A stretch of DNA of 64,000 nucleotides from Piliocolobus tephrosceles (GCF_002776525.5 NC_045443.1:47499648-47563647); one strand, 5' to 3'. Positions 42,208-53,824 are shown, numbered from the stretch's first letter. Translations and numbers: made by a program. The notes: a model not told the origin generated them from the sequence alone.

Positions 42208-42693
42208 CAAATAAACCAATTTTAAAATGGGCAAGGGATCCAAAAAAGATATATAAATGGCCCAAAAATATATGAAAATGTGTTCAACATAACTAGTCAT
42301 TAGGAAAACGTAAATCAAAACCACAATGATATACTACTTCATACCCATTAAGATGGCTACTATGAAAAAAACAGAAAATAACAAGTGTGGGTGAGGCTGT
42401 GCAAAATTGGAACCCTGTGCACTGCTGGTAGGAATGTAATATTGTGCACCTGCTGTGGAGAAAAGGATGACAATTCCTCCAGATATTAAAAATAGAATCA
42501 CCATATGATCTAGCAATTGTTCTCTGTGTATACATCCAAAAGAATTATAAGCAGGGTCCCTAAGAAATATTTGTACACTCATGCTCATAATGTCATTATT
42601 CACAATAACCAAGAAGTAGAAGTAACCCAAGTGTCCACTAACAGATAAATGGATAAACAAAATGTGGTATATAATTATATATATACACAATGG

Positions 42694-42993
42694 AGGCTGG
42701 GCACGGTGGCTCATGCCTGTAATCCTGGCACTTTGGGAGGCTGAGGTGGGCGGGTCACTTGAGGTCAGGAGTTTGAGGCCACCCTGGCCAACATGGTAAA
42801 ACCTCGTGTTGCACTAAAAAACACAAAAATTAACCAGGCATGGTGGCGGGTGCCCGTAATCCCAGCTACTTGGGAGGCTGAGGCAGGAGAATCGCTTGAA
42901 CCCGGGAGATGTAGGTTATAGTGAGCCAAGATTGTGCCACAGCACTCTAGCCTGAGCAACAGAGGGAGATTTTGTCTCAAAAAAATAAAATTT
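42694..42993 (+). mobile_element. Alu, tail-to-tail with the next
   Basis: Plus strand, complete. Confidence 0.93.
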
Positions 42994-43007
42994 AATGTAA
43001 TTTAATT

Positions 43008-43305
43008 TTTTTTTTTTTTTTTTTGAGGCAGAGTCTTACTCTTTGACCCAGGCTAGAGTGCAGTGGCGTGATCTCAGCTCACTGCAAACTCCGCCTTCTG
43101 GGTTCAAGTGATTCTCCTGCCTTAGCCTCACAAGTACCTGGGATTACAGGTGCCCACCACCACGCCCAGCTAATTTTTGCATTTTTCGGTACAGACAGGG
43201 TTTCACCATCTTGGCCAGGCTGGTCTTGAACTCCTGACCTCATGATCCACCTGCCTCTGCCTCCCAAAATGCTGGGATTACAGGTGTGAATCACCGTGCC
43301 CAGCC
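43008..43305 (-). mobile_element. Alu, tail-to-tail with the previous
   Basis: Minus strand, TSD taatttaatttt. Confidence 0.93.
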
Positions 43306-43703
43306 AACTTAATTTAATTTTAAATATACATAATAGAATGTTATTCAGCCTTAAAATTGAAGGATATTTTGACATGCACTACAATATAGATGAGCCTTGA
43401 ACATACTATGCTAAGTGAATAAGCCAGTCATAAAATGACAAATACTTTATGATTCCACTTAAATGAGGCATCTAGAATAGATGAATTCATAGAAACTAAG
43501 TACAGTTGTGGTTTTCAGAGGATAAGGAGAAAGGGAAATGGATGCTGTTGTTTAATGGATACAGAACTTCAGTTTTCAAAGGTGAAATACTTCTGACTTT
43601 GGTTGCAAAATAATGTATAGCAATATATATTCACACTTAAAACTATTGTACTATATACTTAAAAATAATTAAGACAGTAAATTTTATGTATATTTTACCA
43701 CAA

Positions 43704-44002
43704 TTTTTTTTTTTTTTTTCTGAGACAGAGTTTCGCTCTTGTTGCCCAGGTTGGAGCACAATGGCATGATCTTGGCTCATTGCAACATCAACCTCCCAGG
43801 TTCAAGCGATTATCCTGCTGCAGCCTCCCAAGTAGCTGGGATTACAGGCATGCGTCACCACACCCAGTTAATTTTGTATTTTTAGTAGAGACGGGGTTTC
43901 ACCATGTTGGTCAGGCTGGTCTCAAACTCCTGACCTCAAGTGATCTGCCTGCCTCGGCCTCCCAAAGTGTTGGGATTACAGGCACGAGCCATCACACCTG
44001 GC
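43704..44002 (-). mobile_element. Alu at the old L1 3' end
   Basis: Minus strand, complete. Confidence 0.94.
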
Positions 44003-44198
44003 CCAATTAATTTTTTTTAATTTAAAGAGGAGTAATCAAATGTTAAGTGATGGAAATATTGGAATCAGAAAGAGAGGTGATGCAGTTGTAGCAAATCTAA
44101 CTTAAGAACACAGGAGACGGGAGACAAAGTTGGCCAAGCTGAGTGATAAAGAAAAACATCATAACTAACGCATAGTATGGTGGTTAAAAAATAAATAT

Positions 44199-44510
44199 GC
44201 TGGGTGCAGTGGCTCAAGCCCATAATCCCAGCACTTTGGGAGGCTGAGGCAAGTGGATCATGAGGTCAGGCGTTTGAGACAAGCCTGGGCAACATAGTGA
44301 AACCCCGTTTCTACTAAAAATACAAAAAGTTAGCCGGGCATGGTGGTGTGCACCTGTAATGCCAGCTACTCGGGAGGCTGACACAGGAGAATTGCTTGAA
44401 CCTAGGAGGCAGAGGTTGCAGTGAGCCAAGACTGTGCCACTGCATGCCAGCCTGGGTGACAGTGTGAGACTCTGTCTCCAAAAAAAAAAAAAAGAAAGAA
44501 ATAATACTAG
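44199..44510 (+). mobile_element. Alu, first of three in tandem
   Basis: Followed by gaaataatacta. Confidence 0.93.
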
Positions 44511-44520
44511 ATAATACAAG

Positions 44521-44840
44521 ACCAGGCACGGTAGTTCACACCTGTGTAATCCTAGCACTTTGGGAGGCCAAGGCGGGCAAATCACTTGAGGTCAGGAGTT
44601 GGAGACCAACCTGCCCAAGATGGTGAAACCCCGTCTCTACTAAAAATAGAAAAAATTAGCCAGGCATAGTGGTGGGTGCCTGTAATCCCAGGTATGTGGG
44701 AGGCTGACGCAGAGAACTGCTTGAACCCGGGAGGCGGAGGTTACTGTGAGCCGAGATCGTGCCACTGCACTCCAGCCTCCTGGGTGACAGAGCAAGACTC
44801 TGTCTAAAAAAAAAAAAAAAGAAAAGAAAAAAGGAAAGAA
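44521..44840 (+). mobile_element. Alu, second of three
   Basis: gaaataatacta on both sides. Confidence 0.93.
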
Positions 44841-44853
44841 AGAAATAATACTA

Positions 44854-45160
44854 GGCTGGGCAGTGGTGGCTCACACCTGTCATTGCAGCACTTTGGGAGG
44901 CCGAGGCGGGCGTATCACGAGGTCAGGAATTCAAGACCAGCCTGGTCAACATAGTGAAACCCCGTCTCTACTAAAAATACAAAAATTAGTCGGGTGTGGT
45001 GGCATACACCTGCAGTCCCAGCTACTCGGTAGGCTGAGGCAGGAGAATTGCTCAAACCTGGGAGGCAGAGGTTGCAGTGAGCTGAGACCACACCATTGCA
45101 CTCTAGCCTGGATGACAGAGTGAGGCTCCATCTCAAAAAAGTAAAACAAAACAAAAAAAG
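44854..45160 (+). mobile_element. Alu, third of three
   Basis: gaaataatacta on both sides. Confidence 0.94.
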
Positions 45161-45867
45161 AAATAATACTAATTGCTCACAAAGTTTTCCAAAAAGTTGA
45201 AGAGAAAGGAGCAATTCCTAATTCATTCTTTGATGTCAGCATTACCCTGATATTAAAATCAGACAGATGTAAAAGAAGAAAACTACAAACCAATATCCCT
45301 CACCTCATGAAAACAGTCACAAAAAATGCTTCACAAGATTTTCAAAAATTCTGGGACAGATAGGTGACCAATAAAATAAAACAGAAAATAGAAACAAACA
45401 ATATCCTTAAAAAATAGTATCGTGAACAAGTGGGATTTACCGTGGTATGCAAGGCTGATTCAAAATTTGATAATTTCTAAATGTAACTCACTAGGTCTAC
45501 GGATTAAAGAAGAACAATTTATTGCCTCAGTATACACAGAAAAAGTAGTTGACAAAATTCAACATTCATTCATGATTTCTAAAAGAAGCTCGATAATAAA
45601 CAAGGACTAGAGGGTAATTTCCTCAACCTGATAAAGACCATTTACAAAACATTTACAGCTAGCATCATACTTAATGATGAAAGTCTTAAGTGCTCTAAAG
45701 GTTCTGTTCTAATCACTTGTACTCAACATTGGATAAATGTCCTAACCAATTCAATAAGGTCAAAAAAAGAAATACAAGAAAATGGATTGGAAAGAAAAAA
45801 GCAACATGGTTTCTATTTACAACAAAAAGTTTGTCCATGTAAAAACTTCCAAAGGATTTACCAAAGA

Positions 45868-46169
45868 GGCCAGGAGCAGCGTCTCACACCTGTAAACCCA
45901 GCACTTTGGGAGGCCAAGGCTGGCAGGTCACTTGAGTCCAGAAGTTCAGGACCAGACTGGCCAATATGATGAAACTCTCTCTCTCTCTACCAAAAATACA
46001 AAAATTAGCCGGGCGCGGTGGCACGTGCCTGTAGTCCCACCTACTTGGGAGGCTGACGCAGGAGAATCGCTTGAACCGGGGAGGCAGAGATTGCAGTGAG
46101 CCAAGATCGCTCTACTGTACTCCAGCCTGGGCCACAGAGCGACACTCCATCTCAAAAAAAAAAAAAAAA
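45868..46169 (+). mobile_element. Alu in the second old L1
   Basis: Complete, with a short CT expansion. Confidence 0.93.
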
Positions 46170-46241
46170 GATACAAATAAAATAAAACAAACCAAAACCC
46201 ATTTATTTACACTAGCAATATACAATTAGAAATTGAAATTT

Positions 46242-46709
46242 GGCCGAGCATGGTGGCTCATGCCTGTAATCCCAGCACTTTGGGAGGCCGAGGCGGTCTC
46301 AAACCCCTCACCTGAGGTCAGGGGTTTGAGACCAGCCTGGCCAACATGGTGAAACCCTGTCTCTACTAAAAACACAAAATATTAGCTGGACATATTAATG
46401 CACACCTGTAATCCCAGCTACTCAGGAGACTGAGGCAAAAGAATCACTTGAACCTGGGAAGTGGAGGTTACAGCGAGCTGAGATCACACCATTGCACTCC
46501 AGGCTGGGCAACAAGAGCAAAACTCTGTTACAAAAAAAAAAAGTAGCCAGGTGTGGTGGTGCATACCTGTAACCTCAGCTACTCAGGAGGCTGAGGTAGG
46601 AGAATCGCCTGAACCTGAGAGGCAGAGATTGCAGTGAGCCGAGATTGTGCTACTGTACTCCAGCCTGGGCAACAGAGAGAGACTCCGTCTCAAAAAAAAA
46701 AAAAGAAAA
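46242..46709 (+). mobile_element. Three-arm Alu (extra right arm)
   Basis: 46242-46542 is a dimer and 46543-46709 an extra right arm. One TSD pair, agaaattgaaattt, brackets the whole. Confidence 0.9.
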
Positions 46710-46733
46710 AGAAATTGAAATTTAATAAAACAG

Positions 46734-47690
46734 TGTCACAGGAGCCAAGGGTGTCAGTTTGCCAGCCAGAAACCTCTGTGGCCAGCGAAGCCTCTGCTTG
46801 AGTTTTGCTCATGCCTGCTGGGCTCATTCTACCTACTAGGCCCAGCAGGCTGCCCTCAGATCATGATACCGGCCTGAATCCCATGCCTGCCAAGGGTGAG
46901 CCAGGCATGGAGCAGAGAGGGGTGAGTGAGCAAACAAGCGCAGGGTTTGGCCACTGTGCACCCCCGCTGTAGCAGCCCGGCAGGCATCTTCAGGTGCTCG
47001 CACAAGCACTGGCTCTGGGAGAGGATGTGGCTGGACCAGACATACCACAAGCGGGTTCTGCTGCAGGCACCAGTGTCCGGATGTGGAAAACTCAGTGGTG
47101 CCCAAAAGCTCAGAGGTCTGGGCCCTCAGAAGGGTCACCACTTTTCATTCGCACGGTCCGGGGGCAGGTCACAACCCGTAGCTCAGTGAGCCAGCTGGGG
47201 ATGTGTTACAGCTCCTTTAGTTCCCGCCGTTTAGTCCCAAGTTCCTACCCCATGTCTAGGAAGAATGAGGTTACATGGGCAACTGAAGGGTGAGCAAGGT
47301 GGAGAGGAGCTTTACTGAGCAACAGAACAGCTCTCAGCAGAGAGGATACCTGAAGTGAGTAGCTCCTATCTGCAGTCAAGTCATCCCAACAAGTGTAGAG
47401 GAGACTTGAAGTGGGTAGCTGCTATCCGAAGGCAGGTAGGCCTGATGAGTGTAGGCCACTCAAAGTGGATAGCTCCTGTCTTCAGGCAGGTAGTCCCTAG
47501 GAGGCTCTGAGTCTGGCTAAGTTTGGGGTTTTTATGGGCTCAAAAGGGAGGAAGTGCATGCTGATTGGTCCATGGGCAGCCCTGGTGGGCCTGGAAAAAG
47601 TACCATCTGATTGGCCGAAACGCATCAAGGAAGCTTTCACTCTGGTCCTGGACTCCACCCTAAACTGGCATTGTGGGTTGAACCTCCTTT
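46734..47690 (-). mobile_element. Solo LTR of a class I endogenous retrovirus
   Basis: About 950 bp, read on the minus strand. Two CCAATCAG-type boxes (about 47561-47613) are followed by a TATA-like cataaaaacc (about 47530), an AGTAAA poly(A)-like signal (about 47313), and a terminal CA at 46734. The left part is closely related to the LTR at 51783-52562 (shared 'gccagaaacctctgtgg' and 'gccaagggtgagccagg'). No gag, pol or env adjoins it. It resembles LTR1/LTR12-type families, but I do not assert the family. The right edge is approximate. Confidence 0.72.
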
Positions 47691-47725
47691 TACTTCTGTC
47701 TCTCTCAATCTCTCTCTCTCTCTCT
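47688..47725. repeat. (TC)n
   Basis: CT dinucleotides between the LTR and the T-run of an Alu. Confidence 0.85.
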
Positions 47726-48033
47726 TTTTTTTTTTTTAGACAAGGTCTTATCCTGTTGTCCAGGCTGGAGTTCAGTGATGCAGTCATAGCTTACTGCAGC
47801 CTAGGACTCCTGGGCTCAAGAGATCCTTCCACCTTCACCTCCCAAGTAGCTGGGACTACAGACAAGTACTACCATGGTCAGCTAATTATTTTGCTATTTA
47901 TTTTTATTTTTTTTTTTAGAGATGGGATCTCACTATGTTGCTCAAGCTGGTCTGAAACTCCTGGGCTCAAATGATCCTCCCACCTCAGCCTCCTGAGAGC
48001 TTGGGAGTATAGGCATGAGCCCCTGCACCCAGC
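47726..48033 (-). mobile_element. Old Alu
   Basis: Minus strand, AluJ-like. Confidence 0.91.
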
Positions 48034-48540
48034 AGAACTCTGTCTAAAGATGCACAATTTAAAGGGGCAATCTTCTGGCAGTGGAAGAAACACAGACAGG
48101 AAGAAACACCATTTGGCAATTAGATAGTAAAAAGGGGGAAAAAGAGAGCTACAATCATCAGGACAGTACGTTATTAGTGTAATGACAGACAAATACATGA
48201 GTGGAATAGACTAGAGTGCCTAGAAAAGGACTCACATATATGTGGTCAATTGATTTTTGACAGAGGTGCAAATGCAACTCAGTAGAGAAAGGACAGTCTT
48301 TTTAACAAGTGGTATTCAAATAATTGAATATCCACAAGCCAGAAGAGAAAAACAAGCTTTTATTAACGTCTTGCACAATATTTCAAAACTTTAGTCAAAT
48401 GATTCTATGAGCTAAATATAAAATTTAACACTATAAACCTTCTAGAAGAAAACATAGGAGAAAATACTTATGACCTCAGGTTAAGGCAGTTATTTATTTG
48501 ATATGATAACAAAGGCACAACCAATGAAAACACAACATAA

Positions 48541-48820
48541 GGCCAGGTGTGGTGGCTCACGCCTGTAATCCTAGCACTTTGGGAGGCCAAGGCAGGTGAA
48601 TCACCTGAGGTCAGGAGTTGGAGACCAGCCTAGCCAACATGGCAAAACCCCATCTCTACTAAAAATACAAAAATTTGCTGGGCGTGGTGGCAGGCACCTA
48701 TAATCCCAGCTACTCGGGAGGCTGAGGCAAGAGAATTGCTTGAAGCCGGTGGGGGCAGAGGTTGCAGTGAGCCAAGATTGCACCACTTCTTTTGCCTGGG
48801 CAAAACAACAAACTCCGTCT

Positions 48821-48856
<36 letters not shown>
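48541..48856 (+). mobile_element. Alu
   Basis: Tail AAAAG repeats. Small substitution near 48785. Confidence 0.93.
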
Positions 48857-48857
<1 letters not shown>

Positions 48858-48937
48858 GTACAACATGATATACTAGATTTCACAAAAATATAAGACTTCT
48901 GCAATATGAAAGATACTGTTAAGAAAATGAAAAGTGG

Positions 48938-49238
48938 GCCAGGCACAGTGGCTCACACCTGTAATCCCAGCACTTTGGGAGGCCAAGGCGGGTAGATCAC
49001 CTGAGGTCAGGAGTTTGAGACCAGGCTGACCAACCTACAAACCAAAAGTACCAAACTAACATACCAAAAATACAAAATCAGCCAGCGTGGTGGCACATGC
49101 CTTTAATCCCAGCTACTCTGGAGGCTGAGGTAGGAGAATCACTTGAACCGGGAGGCGGAGGTTGCAGTGAGCCGAGATTGCAACATTGCACTCCAGCCTG
49201 GGCAACAAGAGGCAAACTCTGTCTCAAAAAAAAAAAAA
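48938..49238 (+). mobile_element. Alu, first of a same-site pair
   Basis: Preceded by aagaaaatgaaaagt, which recurs after it. Confidence 0.93.
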
Positions 49239-49252
49239 AGAAAATGAAAAGT

Positions 49253-49556
49253 CAGGCGAGCAAGGTCACACCTGTAATCCCAATACTTTGGGAGGCCGAG
49301 GTGGGTGGATCACAAGGTCAGAAGACTAGCCTGGCCAAGATGGTGAAACCCTGCCTCTACTCAAAACTACAAAAATTAGCCGGATGCAGTGGCAGGCGCC
49401 TGTAATCCCAGCTACTCGGAAGGCTGAGGGAGGAGAATTGTTTGAACCCCAGGGGTGAGGATACAGTGAGCCGAGATTGCGCCACTGCACTCCAGCCTGG
49501 GTGACAGAGTGAGACTCCATCTCAAAAATATATACATACAAAAAATTAAATTAAAA
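49253..49556 (+). mobile_element. Alu, second of a same-site pair
   Basis: Followed by a third copy of aaaatgaaaagtca. Confidence 0.92.
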
Positions 49557-49887
49557 AAATGAAAAGTCAAGTCACAGTCTGGGAGTAAAAATTTACAAAT
49601 CATATCGCTAATGGGAATACAGATTGGCACAACTATTCTGGAAGAAAATGTGTCAGTGCTTAAAAGAACTTCAGGTACACTTACATTTTAACCCAGGATT
49701 CCATTTCTAGGAATATACCCTAGAGGTATACCTTCAACCATATGAAAATGCCTACGTATAAGGTTACTTACTGCAGCATTGTTTGTAATTATGAAGTATT
49801 GGAAATAACTTAAATGTCCATACATAGAAACGTGGTTGAATTAACTATGGTATAACTGCACAGTGGATTATTTAAAAGAATAATGAA

Positions 49888-50192
49888 GGCTGGGTGCAGT
49901 GGCTCACGCCTATAATCCCAGCACTTTGAGAGGCCGAGGCAGGCGGATCACCTGAGGTTACGAGTTTGAGACCAGCCTGGCCAACATGATGAAACCCCAT
50001 TTCTACTAAAAATACAAAAATTAGCTGGGCTTGGTAGCGCATGCCTGTAATCCCAGCTGCTTGGGAAGCTGAGACATAAGAATCGCTTGAACCTGGGAGG
50101 CGGAGGTTGCAGTGAGCAGAGATCGCGCCACTGCACTCCAGCCTGGGTAACAGACTGGGATTCCATCTCAAAAAAACAAAACAAAACAAAAA
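49888..50192 (+). mobile_element. Alu
   Basis: Complete, AAAAC tail. Confidence 0.94.
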
Positions 50193-50273
50193 GTATAAAG
50201 ATCTCTGTGAACTGATATAAAATAATCTCCAAGACACACAGTAAATTAAAAAAAAAAAAAAAAAGTAAAGCAC

Positions 50274-50881
50274 AGCCAGGTGCGGTGGCTCACGCCTGTA
50301 ATCCCAGCACTTTGGGAGGCCGAGGGGAGTGGATCACTTGAGGTCGGGAGTTAGAGACCAGCCTGATCAACATGGAGAAACCCTGTCTCTATTAAAAATA
50401 CAAAATTGGCCGGGCGCGGTGGCTCACGCATGTAATCCCAGCACTTTGAGAGGCCAAGGTGGGCAGATCACAAGATCAGGAGATCGAGACCATTCTGGCT
50501 AACATGATGAAACCCTGTCTGTACTAAAGATACAAAAAATTAGCCGGGTGTGGTGGCGGGCGCCTGTAGTCCCAGCTACTCGGGAGACTGAGGCAGGAGA
50601 AGGGTGTGAACCCAGGAGGCAGAGCTTGCAGTGAGCTGAGATCGCGCCACTGCAGTCCAGCCTGGGTGACAGAGCGAGACTCCATCTCAAAAAAAAGAAA
50701 AAAAGAAAGAAAAGAAAATTTGCGGGGCGTAGTGGAGCACGCCTGTCATCCCAGCTGCTTGGGAGGCTGAGGCAGGAGAATCGCTTGAACCTGGGAGGTG
50801 GAGGTTGCGGTGAGCCAAGATCACGCCATTGCACTCCAGTCTGGGCAACGAGAGCGAAACTCCATCTCAAAAAAAAAAAAA
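50274..50881 (+). mobile_element. Alu split by a younger Alu
   Basis: Arms 50274-50407 and 50719-50881. Outer TSD aaagtaaagcaca. Confidence 0.92.
50408..50718 (+). mobile_element. AluY nested between Alu arms
   Basis: Inserted in the A-rich middle linker of the outer Alu. Confidence 0.94.
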
Positions 50882-50884
50882 AAG

Positions 50885-51458
50885 TAAAGCACAAAAGAAT
50901 ATATCTATTGTATGTTACCCTTCATGTAAGAAAAAATGAAATATGAAAAACTCTGCACGAATCTACTCATTTGTGCAAAATAAATACAAGAAAGATAAGC
51001 CGGAGGCTAGAGAGATGGTTTACATATAGGGTGTATGTGGGGAAAAGGTGGAAAGAAAAGAGGAATGAGAATAGGGTAGCAAAGATAAGAAAGGAGTGAC
51101 ATTTTTCTGCATATAGCTCTGACTTTTAGCAGCACAGTAATGTTTCACATACCTTTCATATACTCAATAATAAACTGTTAAAACCAACCTGTATTTGGGC
51201 TGACCCAAAATGGAATATGAATACTAACAACTGAAATTAATTGTATACAAATGAATAACATAACTTCACTTAGAAGAAAATAAATAGGTAGCAACTTTGA
51301 AAACAGTATATTGAGTGGACAATGTAAGGTTAAATATAAAACAATAGGACATAAATGCAGTACTACTTAGTAAATGTGCTTCTTATATGCTTATGAGTAA
51401 TTCTGAAATTCCATTATGTGTGTACTGGCAATCAACTAATAAATATATTGTATATAAT
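50885..51458. other. A/T-rich sequence, L1 3'-end-like
   Basis: 'cagcacagtaatgtttcaca' and a poly-A-like context suggest a LINE 3' end. Assignment is weak. Confidence 0.4.
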
Positions 51459-51470
51459 AAGAACTGGTGT

Positions 51471-51773
51471 TGGCCAGGTGTGGTGGCTCATGTCTGTAAT
51501 CCCTGCACTTTAGGAGGCTGAGGCTGGTGGATCACCTGAGGTCAGGAGTTCAAGACCGGCCTGGCCAACATGATGAAACCCTGCCTCTACTAAAAATACA
51601 AAAAAAAAAAAAAAAATTAGCTGGGCATGCTGGTGCACACCTGTAATCCCAGCTACTCAGGAGGCTGAGGCAGGAGGATTGCTTGAACCTGGGAGGTGGA
51701 GGTTGCAGTGAGCTGAGATAATGCCACTGCACTCCACCCTAGGCAACAGAGTAAGACTCCGTCTAAAAAACAA
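51471..51773 (+). mobile_element. Alu at an LTR edge
   Basis: TSD aagaactggtgt at 51459-51470 and 51774-51785. Confidence 0.95.
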
Positions 51774-51782
51774 AAGAACTGG

Positions 51783-52562
51783 TGTCATGGGATCTTTGGG
51801 GTGTCGCTTTTCTGGCCAGAAACCTCTGTGGTCAACTTTTGCCCAAGTTTTACTCAGGCCCACTGGGCTCATTTCACCCATTCAGCAATGCAGGCTGCAC
51901 TCAGCTCATGCTACTGGCTTGGATCCCATGCCTGCCAAGGGTGAGCCAGGTGTGGAGTGGTGAGGGGTATGTGAGCAAATGAGCATGGAGCCCGGCCACT
52001 GTGCACAGCCAGGCATGCTATCCGCAGCAGAGTGGGCATCTCCAGGCACAGGCATGGGCGCCGGCTCCCTGTGAGGCTGCAGCTGGACCAGGCATACGGC
52101 AAGCAGCTTCCACAGCTAGCACTGGGCAATGTGGTGGCACCCAGAAGCTTGGAGACACCAGGAACCACAGAGCCCCAAAGAAGGTGTCACAGCCCTGACT
52201 TAAGGAGTTCCTAGGTCTGGGCTCCCTGAAGGGTCCCAGCTCTTCTCTCTTTCTCTCTTCTTTCCTTCTCTCTACTCTCCTTCTCATCACCTGCAACATG
52301 GTGAGCAAGGGGCGTGTTTCAGCCCTGTTTGTGTTATAGCTCTTTCAGTCCCACCATTTGGCAGGTCCCAAGTTCTTGTCTTGCATTCAGAAAGAATGAG
52401 CTATACAGACAAGTGGAGGGTGAGCAAGGCGAAGAGGTGCTTTATTGAGTGACAGAACAGCTCAGAGGAGACTCTCAGTGGGTAGCTCCTCTCCACAGGT
52501 AGCTCATCCCAGGGAATGTCCGGCTTTCTACAGAGAGGAGACCCACAGTGGCTAGCAGTGGG
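51783..52562 (-). mobile_element. Solo LTR, same family as 46734-47690, truncated at U3
   Basis: It begins with tgtcatgg (terminal ...CA on the minus strand), shares long stretches with the LTR 4 kb to the left, and has an AATAAA signal (minus strand, about 52440). The promoter-bearing right part is missing and abuts an Alu fragment at 52563. The Alu at 51471-51773 inserted right at its left edge with TSD aagaactggtgt. Confidence 0.7.
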
Positions 52563-52640
52563 CCAAGGTTGCACCACTGCACTCCAGCCTGGGCAACAGA
52601 GCGAGATTCTGTTGCAAAAAAATAAATAAATAAATTGATG
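52563..52640 (+). mobile_element. Alu 3'-end fragment
   Basis: Starts at 'ccaaggttgcaccactgcac', joined to the truncated LTR. Confidence 0.85.
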
Positions 52641-52738
52641 AGTTAATTAATTAAATGTAATGAAGAGATGGAAAGATATCCTATGTAAATGGAAACCAAA
52701 AAAGAACAGGAGCAGCTATACTTATATAACAGAACATA
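52641..52738 (+). mobile_element. Small L1 ORF2 remnant
   Basis: The wording 'atcctatgtaaatggaaacc' and 'aggagcagctatacttatat' is typical of L1 ORF2. It lies between an Alu fragment and an Alu whose TSD is acagaacata (52729-52738 and 53045-53054). Confidence 0.55.
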
Positions 52739-53044
52739 GGCCAGGCACAGTGGCTCACACCTGTAATCCCAGCACTTTGGGAGGCCGAGGCTCACACCTG
52801 TAATCCCAGCACAAGGTCAGGAGATTGAGACCACGGTGAAACCTCGTCTCTACTAAAAATACAAAAAAAATTAGCCAGGCGCAGTGGCGGGTGCCTGTAG
52901 TCCCAGCTACTCAGGAGGCTGAGGCAGGAGAATGGCGTGATCCTGGGAGGCGGAGCTTGCAGTGAGCCAAGATCGTGCCACTGCACTCCAGCCTAGGGGA
53001 CAGAGTGAGACTCTGTCTCAAAAAAAAAAAAACACAAACAAAAA
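52739..53044 (+). mobile_element. Alu with internal duplication/deletion
   Basis: 'ctcacacctgtaatcccagc' occurs twice in the left arm, and the segment after it is shortened. TSD acagaacata. Confidence 0.92.
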
Positions 53045-53078
53045 ACAGAACATAAACTTTAAGTCCAAAACTAATAGA

Positions 53079-53360
53079 GCCAGGCAGGATTACATGCTTG
53101 TAATCTTGGAACTTTGGGAGGTCAAGGTGGGAAGATCACTTGAGGACAGGAGTTCGAGACCAGCTTGGGCAATAATGCAAGACCCCGACTCTACAAAAAA
53201 TTAGCCAGCATGGTGGCTTGCACCTGTAGTCCGAGCTACTGAAGGGGCTGAGATGGGAGAATCACTTGAGCCCAGGAAGTTGAGGCTCCTGATGAGCCAT
53301 GATCATGCCACTACACTCCAGCCTGGGCAACAAGAGCAAAACTCCATCTCAAAAAAAAAA
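53079..53360 (+). mobile_element. Old Alu
   Basis: AluJ-like with small deletions. Confidence 0.9.
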
Positions 53361-53520
53361 GACACATACGCTTGTCCACATGTGCTTAGAGATACGAGTG
53401 GGCTGGTCAACTTAAGCATGTTACTGGCAGAGGGGGTATTGGGGATATTTTCTAGGGGGAATAGCATGTCACTTTAGTATGCCTTTTAATATATTAATTT
53501 TTTTTTTTTAAAGCAAATAC
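53361..53520. other. Unassigned sequence
   Basis: No match that I can name. Confidence 0.35.
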
Positions 53521-53824
53521 GGCCAGGCACAGTGGCTCACACCTATAATCCCAGCACTTTGGGAGGCTGAAGTGAGTAGATCACTTGAGGCCAGGAGTTC
53601 AAGACCAGCCTGGCCCACATGGTGGAACCGTTTCTCTACTAAAAATACAAAAATTAGCCGTGTGTGGTGGCTCACACCTGTAATCCCAGCTATGCAGGAG
53701 GCTGAGGCAGGAGAATCGCTTGAACCCGGGAGGCAGAGGTTGCAGTGAGCTGAGATTGTACCACTGCACTCCTGCCTGGGCAACAGAGTGAGACTCTGTC
53801 TCAAAATAAATAAATAAGTAAATA
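53521..53824 (+). mobile_element. Alu
   Basis: Complete, AAAT tail. Confidence 0.94.

Larger units (their letters stand above)
34425..43701 (+). mobile_element. Old L1 (L1M-like), split by a younger L1 and many Alus
   Basis: Diverged L1 ORF2 occurs at 34425-34800, 35115-35640, 36221-36863, 41266-41418, 41720-41902 and 42208-42690, with an L1M-type 3' end at 43310-43701 ('ttactgtactatatacttaaaa'-like terminus). The segments are colinear: the reading at 36863 resumes at 41266 where the younger L1 landed. No intact ORF remains. It starts inside the reverse-transcriptase region. Confidence 0.82.
45161..51458 (+). mobile_element. Second old L1 (L1M-like), split by LTR and Alus
   Basis: L1 ORF2 reverse-transcriptase sequence lies at 45161-45866. 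Later ORF2 pieces lie at about 48180-48540, 48857-48935 and 49557-49885. A 3'-UTR-like, A/T-rich portion lies at 50885-51458, where assignment to L1 is weaker. The first L1 base corresponds to the same point of ORF2 as in the element at 34425. Interrupted by a solo LTR (46734-47690) and about eight Alus. Confidence 0.7.

Noticed and set aside
46836..47293. Open frames within the LTRs (also 51911-52308)
   Set aside because: They lie in LTR non-coding sequence with no retroviral protein similarity visible.
46734..52562. The two related LTRs as the ends of one provirus
   Set aside because: The 4 kb between them is L1 and Alu with no retroviral gag, pol or env, and the second LTR is truncated, so they look like separate solo LTRs.
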